Source: Deltaproteobacteria bacterium
Lineage (GTDB): Bacteria > Desulfobacterota > Desulfobacteria > Desulfobacterales > Desulfosarcinaceae
Direction of reading: 5' to 3'
Assembly (NCBI GenBank): GCA_020444075.1
Contig: JAHLLR010000012.1
Location: forward strand, 32,146 to 96,145
Length of the DNA: 64,000 bases
Part shown: positions 27,366 to 35,700 of the stretch, one piece after another
How the letters are laid out: each line of letters begins with the position of its first letter
Position numbering within the stretch: position 1 is the first letter of the stretch
The notes under the pieces: generated by a model
Databases searched by the model: none
Told to the model about the DNA's origin: nothing
What the model saw: only the letters and a program-made list of their open reading frames with translations
Made by a program: the position numbers and the translations under genes

Positions 27366-27496
27366 ATGAATTCAGAATTCAGGAGCCAGAATCCAGAATG
27401 AGGAAATCGCCTTCGGCGCCATCCATTTTATTGATACGGTGGAGCGGAGCGACAACAATCCTTCTGGATACTGAATTCTGTCTTCTGGATTCTTCC
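27366..27496. repeat. Heptad-armed element with GGAGCGGAGCGAC core
   Basis: A purine-rich left arm (CAGAATTCAGGAGCCAGAA, 27373-27391) pairs with TTCTGGATACTGAATTCTG (27462-27480) with three mismatches. Between them are CGCCTTCGGCG and the core GGAGCGGAGCGAC (27441-27453). The right arm is built of CTTCTGG-like heptads and ends at the lexA stop codon. Confidence 0.75.
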
Positions 27497-27497
27497 C

Positions 27498-28154
27498 TCA
27501 CATGTTTTTATGTGTCTTTGGCGGTTGTTTGGGATGTAATATCCGCTGGATACCCACCACCCGCCCCTGAATCAGCACATCGTCAAACCCGTAGCGCATG
27601 GTCGGGTAGTCGGGGTTTTCCGGTCGCAGTTCCACGTGGTCCCGGTGGAGAAAGAACCGTTTTACCGTGGCGTCCTCCCCGTGGATCAGGGCCACGACGA
27701 TCTCTCCGCTTTCGGCGTACTGGCGGGGTGCGCACACGGCCATGTCCCCGTCCAGGATGCCCGCCTCTTTCATGGAATCCCCCCGTACCCGCAGGGCGAA
27801 AAGATGCTGGCCGCGGTAAAGGGTGCCGTCCAGCACCAGGCTGCCATCCCACTCCTGCTGGGCGTACAGGGGCAGGCCGGCGGTGACCCGACCCACTACC
27901 GGCACTTCCCGCCACCGCTGGGCCGCCGTTGTCTCACCGGTAGGACTGAGCAGGTGAAGGGTGCGGCTGTAGCGGCCCTGGCGCTTGACCACGTTTTTTT
28001 GCTCCAACAGCTTCAGGCTCTGGGAGACGGCGGCATGGCTGACTCCCAGGTCATGAGCCGCTTGGCGGAGACTGGGCGTGCTGCCGGTGCGTCGGATCAT
28101 GGTTTTCAGATAATCGAAAAGCCGTTTCTGAGCCGGCGTCAGTTCGAATCCCAT
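27498..28154 (-). CDS. lexA: LexA-type SOS repressor
   Basis: 218 residues: an N-terminal winged helix-turn-helix (LTPAQKRLFDYLK; AAHDLGVSHAAVSQSLKLLE) and a C-terminal S24 self-cleaving domain. The cleavage site Ala92-Gly93 (RVTAGLPLYAQQ), nucleophile Ser127 in RGDSMKEAG and base Lys165 in EDATVKRF are all present. RecA-stimulated cleavage would derepress the downstream genes. The HTH reads VSHAAVSQSLK rather than the E. coli LexA sequence, so a different operator is expected. Its own promoter carries candidate operators. Confidence 0.93.
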   Translation of the reverse strand: MGFELTPAQKRLFDYLKTMIRRTGSTPSLRQAAHDLGVSHAAVSQSLKLLEQKNVVKRQGRYSRTLHLLSPTGETTAAQRWREVPVVGRVTAGLPLYAQQEWDGSLVLDGTLYRGQHLFALRVRGDSMKEAGILDGDMAVCAPRQYAESGEIVVALIHGEDATVKRFFLHRDHVELRPENPDYPTMRYGFDDVLIQGRVVGIQRILHPKQPPKTHKNM

Positions 28155-28224
28155 TTTGCCTCTCCATGCATCGATGACCCACTCAACTTTCGGATTCCGA
28201 AAATTGGGTGATTAAGCTGCCTCC

Positions 28225-28284
28225 ATTATAAAAAACAAAATGTAAATGTCAATGTAAAGTTTTGTGTGGCTGTATGACTTTACA
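28225..28284 (-). promoter_or_regulatory. lexA promoter with candidate operators
   Basis: On the reverse strand TTGACA (28247-28252), a 16-base spacer and a perfect TATAAT (28225-28230) form a strong promoter. The -35 box is embedded in TGTAAATGTCAATGTAAA (28241-28258), where TGTAAA repeats every 12 bp, and TGTAAAGT (28253-28260) is repeated inverted as ACTTTACA (28277-28284). These repeats are good candidates for LexA binding and autoregulation; the binding itself is inference. Confidence 0.7.
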
Positions 28285-28395
28285 AATGCGGCGATACGGA
28301 CGCGGGGCTTTACCTGAACGGTCGGTCGGTGTATGGATGCACGGTAGCGCTGATGTTGCCCGTCTCTCCTATGGACCCGGAAAGAACCGATTGCC

Positions 28396-29061
28396 ATGAC
28401 CCCACAGACAGCTTTTGATATCGACCGCTTTGTTGCCGCCATCGAAGCCAATTACCGCCAGTGGAATCCGCCCATCATCACCTTTATTGCCAACCGCGGG
28501 GCCACCCCTTTCGAGGTTCTGGTCTCCACCCTGCTGTCCCTGCGCACCAAGGACGAAGTGACCGGTGTGGCTGCCCAGCGGTTGCTGGCGGTGGCCCGGA
28601 CGCCGGAAGCGATGGTCAAGCTGCCGGCGCGGGAAATCGAAACACTGATCTATCCGGTGGGGTTCTATCCCACCAAAGCCAAGCGGCTGCTGTCCATCAG
28701 CCGGATATTGCTGGACCGCCACGGCGGCAAGGTGCCGGATACCCTGGAGGAACTTACCGCCCTGCCCGGTGTGGGCCGCAAGACCGCCAACCTGGTTCTC
28801 GTGGAAGGGTTCAAAATCCCGGCTATCTGTGTGGACACCCACGTGCACCGGATCAGCAACCGCATCGGCTACGTCAAGACGAAAGCTCCGGACAAGACCG
28901 AGCAGGTGCTGCGCAAGAAACTGCCCAGGCGGCACTGGGTCCGCTACAACGAACTGCTGGTGGCCTTCGGCCAGGTGCTGTGCCGGCCCGTTTCCCCTTT
29001 TTGCAGCCGATGCCCGGTGGCCGCCATGTGCCCGAGAATTGGAGTGGACCGCCACCGTTGA
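28396..29061 (+). CDS. nth: Endonuclease III, DNA glycosylase/AP lyase
   Basis: 221 residues. A helix-hairpin-helix (LPGVGRKTANLVL) carries catalytic Lys129, and VDTHVHR carries Asp147. The C-terminal 4Fe-4S loop is C-x6-C-x2-C-x5-C (Cys196, 203, 206, 212). The enzyme removes oxidised pyrimidines and nicks the AP site in base excision repair. It is divergent from lexA (241-bp shared upstream region) and precedes exonuclease III, an AP endonuclease, after a long-stem repeat, so two consecutive repair steps lie together. Confidence 0.95.
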   Translation: MTPQTAFDIDRFVAAIEANYRQWNPPIITFIANRGATPFEVLVSTLLSLRTKDEVTGVAAQRLLAVARTPEAMVKLPAREIETLIYPVGFYPTKAKRLLSISRILLDRHGGKVPDTLEELTALPGVGRKTANLVLVEGFKIPAICVDTHVHRISNRIGYVKTKAPDKTEQVLRKKLPRRHWVRYNELLVAFGQVLCRPVSPFCSRCPVAAMCPRIGVDRHR

Positions 29062-29067
29062 TACGCT

Positions 29068-29172
29068 GTAGGCGTTGAGATAATCAATTTGGACGGCGTT
29101 ATCGGTCGTCGCAGTATACCAAATACGGCTTCCTCCCTCTAGTCTTGCCAAATTGATTAGCTCAACGCCTAC
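29068..29172. repeat. Long-stem inverted repeat between nth and xth
   Basis: 25-base arms at 29068-29092 and 29148-29172 are complementary at 24 of 25 positions (GTAGGCGTTGAG / CTCAACGCCTAC outermost). The 55-base centre contains GTATACCAAATACGG and CTTCCTCCCTC, related to the centre of 26313-26433. It starts 6 bp after the nth stop and ends just before the xth ribosome site, so it would form a stable hairpin in a joint mRNA. Confidence 0.88.
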
Positions 29173-29186
29173 ATTAGGAGGCAACC

Positions 29187-29975
29187 ATGCCAACGCAAAC
29201 CATCAAACTGATTTCCTGGAACGTCAACGGCTACCGGGCCGTCATGAAAAAGGATTTTCTGGCATCCATCCGCAGCCTGGATGCCGACATCGTTGGGCTC
29301 CAGGAAACCAAGCTCCAGGAAGGCCAGTTGACCCGAACCATGAAGGCCATCGATGATTACGAGGCCGCCTTTTCCTTTTCAACGGTTAAAAAAGGATACA
29401 GTGGGGTGGCCGCTTATTCACGCCTGGTTCCCCGGGCGGTGCGCCACGGCATCGGCATCCCCCGGTTCGACGATGAAGGCCGCGTGGTGGAACTGGAATT
29501 CGATGCATTTACGTTTTTTAACGTCTATTTCCCCAACGGCCAGATCAGCGAGGAGCGCCTCCACTACAAACTGGACTTCTACCAGGCCTTTTTCGATTAT
29601 GCCGAAAGGTTGCGCAAACAGGGAAAAAGCCTGATCATCACCGGTGATTTCAACACGGCCCACAACGACATTGACCTGAAGCACCCCGGGCCCAATTCCA
29701 AGCGATCCGGATTCCTGCCCATTGAACGCCGGTGGCTGGACCGCATCGTCGGGATGGGCTACGTGGACACGTTTCGCCACCGCTATCCCGATGCGGTGAA
29801 ATACTCATGGTGGTCCTACCGCTTCAATGCCCGGAAAAACAACGCCGGCTGGCGTATCGACTATTTTTTCGTTTCCGAGGACATTATCCGGAAAGGATGG
29901 CTGAAAGATGCGTTCATCGACAACGACATTTTCGGATCGGATCATTGCCCGGTCGGGATAGTTCTTGAACTCTAA
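29187..29975 (+). CDS. xth: Exodeoxyribonuclease III (AP endonuclease)
   Basis: 262 residues of the Exo III/APE family. Metal and catalytic motifs in order are SWNVNGYRA (Asn), LQETKLQ (Glu), VYFPNGQ, GDFNTAHNDID (Asp, Asn), WWSYR, and C-terminal GSDHCPVGI (Asp-His). It cleaves 5' to abasic sites and trims 3' ends in base excision repair. TTAGGAGG lies ahead of the ATG. It follows nth, and an alpha/beta hydrolase gene starts 18 bp downstream. Confidence 0.94.
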   Translation: MPTQTIKLISWNVNGYRAVMKKDFLASIRSLDADIVGLQETKLQEGQLTRTMKAIDDYEAAFSFSTVKKGYSGVAAYSRLVPRAVRHGIGIPRFDDEGRVVELEFDAFTFFNVYFPNGQISEERLHYKLDFYQAFFDYAERLRKQGKSLIITGDFNTAHNDIDLKHPGPNSKRSGFLPIERRWLDRIVGMGYVDTFRHRYPDAVKYSWWSYRFNARKNNAGWRIDYFFVSEDIIRKGWLKDAFIDNDIFGSDHCPVGIVLEL

Positions 29976-29993
29976 GCGGTTGAGGGCTTGCCA

Positions 29994-30791
29994 ATGCCAA
30001 TGGTGAAGATCGGTGGCCTGGACGTGCACTATGAAATCCACGGGGAAGGAGAGACCATCGTACTGCTGCACAACGGATTCGCCTGCGGCATGATGTGGGA
30101 AGGGATCTATCCGATGCTGGTGGCGGCCGGTTTCCGGGTGCTGTTATACGACCGGCGCGGATTCGGTCGGTCGGATGGCGGTGCTGATTTCGCCGGCCAC
30201 TATGTGGATGAGGATTTCCGCGAACATAGCGTGTCGGCAATGGCTGAATTGGTGGCTCTGCTGGAGCTCGACCGCTTTCACATCGTCGGCCAGTGCGAAG
30301 GGGGCGTGGTGGGTGTGGACTATGCCGTTCGTTTTCCTGGCCAGGTCAGAACCCTCGTCACTGCCAGCACCCTGTGCCACAGCGTCATCTCAATGCAGGC
30401 GTTCAACCGTCAGAAGTTGCCGGCAACTTTTGACGACCTGGCTCCGGCGCTTCAAAAAAAATACATCCGCTGGCACGGCGCCGACCGGGGGAGGATCTTC
30501 TACGACATCTGTGCTCAGGGGGGCGGTTGTTATGGCCAAACCGGCTTTTTCGATCTCCGGCCAGCCATTTCACAGGTGACCTGTCCGATCCTGGTCATGT
30601 ACCCGGACCGGGGCTATTTTTTCGATGTGGAACAGGGGGTTGACTTTTACCGCCATTCGATCAAGGGTGAACTGCTGGTTTTTCCCAAATGCGGGCACAA
30701 CATTTTCGAGCACTACCCGCAGATGTATGCCCGCCAAGTGGTGGACTTCATCCGACGGCAGCGGTCACCTTCCCGGGCGGCCGAAGCGTAG
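29994..30791 (+). CDS. Alpha/beta hydrolase with a Cys nucleophile
   Basis: 265 residues of the alpha/beta hydrolase fold. The strand-turn-helix nucleophile elbow reads VGQCEGGVVG, so the usual Ser is Cys, as in dienelactone hydrolase. The oxyanion segment VLLHNGFACG, catalytic Asp in MYPDRG and His in KCGHNIFE are present. Cytosolic, no signal peptide. I chose ATG at 29994 with GAGGG 7 bases upstream; TTG at 29988 or ATG at 30000 are alternatives. Substrate unknown. It probably belongs to the nth-xth transcript. Confidence 0.85.
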   Translation: MPMVKIGGLDVHYEIHGEGETIVLLHNGFACGMMWEGIYPMLVAAGFRVLLYDRRGFGRSDGGADFAGHYVDEDFREHSVSAMAELVALLELDRFHIVGQCEGGVVGVDYAVRFPGQVRTLVTASTLCHSVISMQAFNRQKLPATFDDLAPALQKKYIRWHGADRGRIFYDICAQGGGCYGQTGFFDLRPAISQVTCPILVMYPDRGYFFDVEQGVDFYRHSIKGELLVFPKCGHNIFEHYPQMYARQVVDFIRRQRSPSRAAEA

Positions 30792-30917
30792 AAAAATTAG
30801 CAGGCGGTTTTTTTTTCGTTTCTAAAAAGCAGTTGACGGATGGTCGGGTGAAATGTCAGTAAAAGAAGGGGACTGGATCACATCTTGGGAATTGCCGGAA
30901 CCGGGGAGGGCACCAGG

Positions 30918-31493
30918 TTGAAAAACAATTATATCGATGATCTCATCCATTCTGTGGCACGGGTGGTCAAGCCGAATGTCCCGTTGCTGAAAGACGTTCT
31001 GGTGATCGGCGGCATGCCTGATAAAACACAGAACCTGCAATATCTGAGCTACAACCGCGATACCACCCAGGCCAGAGGCCTGTCCTGTGAATTCTCCGCC
31101 GTGGCGGTGATCAATAACCGGCGAGCCGAGGAATGGCAGCTCACCGGGTATCCCAAAAAAATCAGCCGCTGGTTATTTAGTTCCCGATGGGCCCGCAACC
31201 CGTTGGATCTGTTTTTGAACAACCTCCGGTGCAACCCGGCGGTCATATCCGTTCTGGCCGGGGCGAGCAGCAATTTTACCCTGCTTGGCATCCTGACCGA
31301 AACCGAGCTTCATGGGTCCGGGCTGACGAATCGGCGGGCGCAGTACATCTGTCCGGTTGTGGCCGTACCCGGCATCGAGGTTGCCGCCCTGCAAACCATC
31401 CAGGCCTTTGAATCGGCCAACCAAATTAAAAAGTCAGGGATTATCGGCTTCCAGCTGTATCGAAAGACCGGCCGACAGATGGCCGGGACCTGA
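30918..31493 (+). CDS. Unrecognised protein
   Basis: 191 residues, not recognised. It starts LKNNYIDDLIHSVARVVKP from TTG, with GGGGAGGG 7 bases upstream. Mixed alpha/beta composition with a Gly-rich turn (VLVIGGMPDK), no signal peptide, no membrane helix and no clear catalytic motif. It lies between a hydrolase gene and a degenerate repeat that separates it from the convergent ftsY. An in-frame TTG at 30885 would add 11 residues. Confidence 0.65.
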   Translation: MKNNYIDDLIHSVARVVKPNVPLLKDVLVIGGMPDKTQNLQYLSYNRDTTQARGLSCEFSAVAVINNRRAEEWQLTGYPKKISRWLFSSRWARNPLDLFLNNLRCNPAVISVLAGASSNFTLLGILTETELHGSGLTNRRAQYICPVVAVPGIEVAALQTIQAFESANQIKKSGIIGFQLYRKTGRQMAGT

Positions 31494-31500
31494 AAAAAAG

Positions 31501-31548
31501 GGTTCAAGGATTCCAGGGGTCAAGGGTTCAAGGATTGAATCCAATCCA
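31501..31548. repeat. Degenerate GGTTCAAGGATT-type tract
   Basis: GGTTCAAGGATT occurs twice with a degenerate GGGGTCAA between, and similar spacing continues. It fills the convergent gap between the unrecognised gene and ftsY and contains no gene. Confidence 0.6.
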
Positions 31549-31551
31549 GTC

Positions 31552-32712
31552 CTAAAATAACGCCTCCACGAACTGCTTCGGGTCGAATGGTTGAAGGTCT
31601 TCGACGTTTTCTCCCACACCGATATATTTCAGCGGGATGTTCAGGCCGCTGCAGATGCTCACCACGATGCCGCCCTTCGCCGTACCATCCAGCTTGGTGA
31701 GTGCGATGCCGGTGACCCCCAGCGCCTCGTTGAACATCTTGGCCTGTGACAGGGCATTCTGGCCCGTGGTGGCGTCCAGTACCAGCAGCACCTCATGGGG
31801 AGCGCCGGGCATCCGTTTGGCCAGGGTGCGTTGGATCTTTTTGATCTCTTCCATCAGGTTTACCTTGGTGTGCAGGCGGCCGGCGGTGTCGACGAAGACG
31901 ATGTCCGTCCCTCTGGAAATTGCGGCATCGATACCGTCGTAGGCCACGGCCGCCGGATCGGCATTATCCTTGCGGCGGACGATGTCCGCCCCGGCCCGTT
32001 CGGCCCAGATGGCGATCTGTTCGATGGCGGCTGCCCGGAACGTGTCGGCGGCGGCCACCAGTACTTTCTTTCCTTTGCGGGACTCAAGGGCGGCCAGTTT
32101 GCCGATGGTGGTGGTTTTGCCCACACCGTTGACGCCCACCACCATGACGACGTGAGGCTTGGCGTCGGGTTCGGGCGCGGGGCCGGGCAGGGCATCGAAA
32201 TAGGCCAGGATCTCTTCTTTTAAGATCGCTTTCAACTCCTTGGCGCCGGCGATGCGCGACCGTTTTTTCGAGATCCGCTCCATGATGTCCATGGTGGTCC
32301 GGACACCCATGTCGGCGGTGATCAACAACTCTTCCAGGTCCTCAAGCATATCGTCGTCGACCAGTTTTTTGCCGAGAAACAGGTCGTCGATATCGGTGGT
32401 GAGAATTCTGCGGGTTTTGGAAAGTCCGGATTTCAGGCGGGCGAACAGGCCCCTGCCCTTTTTTTCAGCGGGCTTCCTCTCCGCCGGCGATGTTGCCGGC
32501 GCCGCTTCCTCCGCCGGGACAGGTGAGTCAGCCTGCTGTTCAGCCGCCGCTGTCGGTTCAATACTCCCGTTGACGGGTGCTTCCGGTTCATGAACGAGCG
32601 CATCGCCGCTGTCATCCATCGACGGCGCTGCGGTCGCTTCCTTATCGGGAATGGGCGGTGCATCCGGCACCGCTTTTTTGTCCTTATTCTTTTTCAACCA
32701 GTTGAATGCCAT
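31552..32712 (-). CDS. ftsY: Signal recognition particle receptor FtsY
   Basis: 386 residues. An acidic, Pro/Ala-rich N-terminal A domain (about 1-85) is followed by the N domain helices and the SRP GTPase G domain: P-loop GVNGVGKTTTIGK, ADTFRAAAIEQ (insertion box), VDTAGRLHTK and LTKLDGTAKGG. FtsY receives SRP-bound ribosomes at the inner membrane for co-translational insertion. It follows smc by 18 bp, an order seen in many bacteria. Confidence 0.96.
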   Translation of the reverse strand: MAFNWLKKNKDKKAVPDAPPIPDKEATAAPSMDDSGDALVHEPEAPVNGSIEPTAAAEQQADSPVPAEEAAPATSPAERKPAEKKGRGLFARLKSGLSKTRRILTTDIDDLFLGKKLVDDDMLEDLEELLITADMGVRTTMDIMERISKKRSRIAGAKELKAILKEEILAYFDALPGPAPEPDAKPHVVMVVGVNGVGKTTTIGKLAALESRKGKKVLVAAADTFRAAAIEQIAIWAERAGADIVRRKDNADPAAVAYDGIDAAISRGTDIVFVDTAGRLHTKVNLMEEIKKIQRTLAKRMPGAPHEVLLVLDATTGQNALSQAKMFNEALGVTGIALTKLDGTAKGGIVVSICSGLNIPLKYIGVGENVEDLQPFDPKQFVEALF

Positions 32713-32730
32713 GTAAATCCTTCAATGCTC

Positions 32731-35700
32731 CTAGGCAGCGGTCAATTCCTTTGAGTGGTTCTCGCGGTCCAGGTTGACCGATACCACCTTGGACAACCCT
32801 TTTTGTTCCATGGTGATGCCGAAAAGGGTGTCGGCAAACTCCATGCTGCTCTTGTTGTGGGTGATCATGATGATCTGGGATTTTTCCCCGATTACCTTCA
32901 TCAGGTTGTTGAAGCGCATGACGTTGGCGTCGTCCAGCGGCGCATCGATCTCATCCATGAGACAAAAGGATGCCGGCCGGAGCAAAAAGATGGAAAAGAT
33001 GAAACTGATGGCCGACAGGGCCTTTTCGCCACCGGAAAGCAGACTCATGCGGGTCAGTTTTTTTCCTGGCGGGTGAACCAGGAACTCCACCCCGGTTTCC
33101 AGCGGTTCGCTGGGGTTGGTCAGTTCCAGGCGGGCGGTGCCGCCTTCAAACAGCCGTGGAAACACTTCCTGGAGTTTTTCGTTGATGCGGTTGAAGGTGT
33201 CCAGAAACCGTTCCTGGGTGATGCGGTTGATCTTGCGGATTACCTTGTGCAGGCCGTCGATGGCTTTGACCAGATCGTCCCGCTGCTCGCAAAGAAAATC
33301 GTACCGCGATTTCTGTTCCTCGAATTCGCGGATTGCCTCCAGGTTGACATCGCCGATAGTTATGATTTTCTGGCGGATGGCGGCAAGGGTCGTCTCCAGT
33401 TCCTCGGGGCGTTGTTGGCCGGTTTCATCCGCCTGGTCGTCGGTTTCTTTAAGCTGGGCGATGGCGCAGTGGTAGTATTCCTGGCAGCGGTTCTCCAGGT
33501 TTTCCCGCTTGATTCGCTTCTCGGCCAAATCCATTTCCAGCATTCGGATCTTCTGATGAAGGCCTTCGCGCTCGTTCTGGATCCGGGAAATCTGCGCGTC
33601 ATTCTCCTTCAGTACGGCATCAATGTCACCAAACGCCTTTTCGTCCGCTCCGAGCCTGCCGTCCAATTCTTTCAGGGCATCGTAATGGGCGGCAAGATCC
33701 CTGCGGGTGATTTCGTTGCGCTTGGCGGTCCCTTCTAGTTTTTCGCTTTTGGCGGAAATGTCACGGGAGAGCTGTTCGAGACGTCGGCTCCCGTCCGCCT
33801 GGAAATCCTTCAGGCGGCGAAGCGTGCCGGTGCAGTTGTCCAGATTGGCGCTGGCGGAGGTGAGTTTGAGCTTCAGGTCCACGATCCGCTGGTTGAAGGC
33901 TTCCAACTGGGAGGCGGTTTCATCCATTTGGGCCGATGCGCGGGCCACCTGTTCCTGGGCCTCGGTGACCTTGCGGGCAATGGTTTCCAACAGGGTATGG
34001 TGGCGCTGGATCTCTTCGTCCAGGTCCATCTCCTCTCCCATGAGCTGTTCCTGCTCCAGCCGGACAATCTCCAGGTGCCGCCGGGCGCTTTTCAAATCTT
34101 CCCCGGCCCGGTACAGGTCTTTTTCCGCCTCCATGGCGTCCTGGGCGGCATGACTTTTTTCGGCGATGGCTTCCTGCAGGTGCTTTTCAAGGCCGCGGAC
34201 CCGGATTTCCATTTCCTTCTGGACGTCGTGCGCCTCCTCAACCTCTTTGTCCAGCCGATCACACCGGGCGGCCAAGGATTTGATTTCCTGTTTTTTAGCC
34301 AAAATGCCCGACAGCTTGTCCGGGCTGCCGCCGATCATCACTCCCTGGTGGGACAGCAGGTCGCCGCCCCGGGTGACCACGGTCTGCACGCGGCCGTTGC
34401 GGTTGTGCAGATCCCGGGCCGCGTCCAGGGTGTCGGCGACCACCACGTGGCCGAGCAGGGCGCCTGCCACGGATTCGAAACCTTCCTTGATCCGGACATG
34501 ATTCAGCAGGAGACGGTCGGATTCCGGCCGTTTGTCCGGGCGATCGTCCATGGCCCGCATGCCGCCCACAGGGATGAATCCGCACCGTCCGGCCTGGGCC
34601 TGCTGCAGATAGCCGATGGCATGGGCGCCCGAGGGCTGGTCCTGCACCAGGATATACTGGAGGGATTCGCCCAGGGCTGCTTCCACAGCGGTTTCATAGG
34701 TGGGGGCCGGATCGAGCACATCGGCCAGAAGCCCGACGATGCCGGTGGGCCGGGTGGCATCCGGATGCGGCGTTTCCTGTCTGGCGGCGTTTAGTACCGC
34801 CTTGACCCCGTCTTTATACCAGTCCAGGTTGGCTTCCATCTTTTTCAGGGTGGCCAGGCTGCTGCGGGCCTTGTTGCGCTCCATATCCATGGTCTGGGCG
34901 GTTTTGACCTGGGCGGACAGGGACGCGATGGCGGCATCCAGTTCCTTCTTCGAGGATGCGATTCGGTCTTCCATATCCCGGATTTCGTTTTTTATCCGGG
35001 TCAGGTCGGCCTCGGCGGCCTCATGGCGGCCGGCCGCTTCCCGCACGGTTTTTTCGGCCAATGCGGTTTCTTCATCGGTTCGTTTAAGACGGCGCTTGAG
35101 GTTCTCACGGTTGTTGGCGGCGTTCTGGTGGGTGTTTTTAACCCGGGCCTCCTCGGCCACCATTTTCATCAGGTCATTCTTTCCGGTTTCCAATGCCTGA
35201 TTCAAGGTGTCGATGCGACCGCGGAGGCAGGATGAATCGTTATTTTCCCTTGCGATGGTCTCCTTCATCTCACTGATTTGAGATTGCAGTCCTTCGTGCT
35301 GCCGCTGAACCTGGTCGATCTCCAAAACGATGCTGCTGTTTTTACCCTCCAGTTCGGTTCTGGCCGCCTCCAGTTCGGCAACCTCGCGTATCAGGCGTTC
35401 CCGGTCCGTTTTCATATGGGCCAGGTCCGCCTCCATGCGGTCGATCTTTCTCTGGATGTCGAACTTGCGGGATTTTTGGGCGGCGATGTCCCGGTCTTTT
35501 TCAAAACGCCGGAGTTTGATGGCTTCGATGGCCGCATCGATTTTCTTGAGCCGGGTGCTCTGGCCGATATCCTCGTCTTTCAACGATTTTAGCAGATTAC
35601 CGGCTTCGTCCATCTGGTGGCCCAGGTCGGTATCGTGGACGCGGATGAGCCGGATGTCGATCTGCCGAGCCTCGGCTTTGAGGCTTTTAAACCGCTCGGC

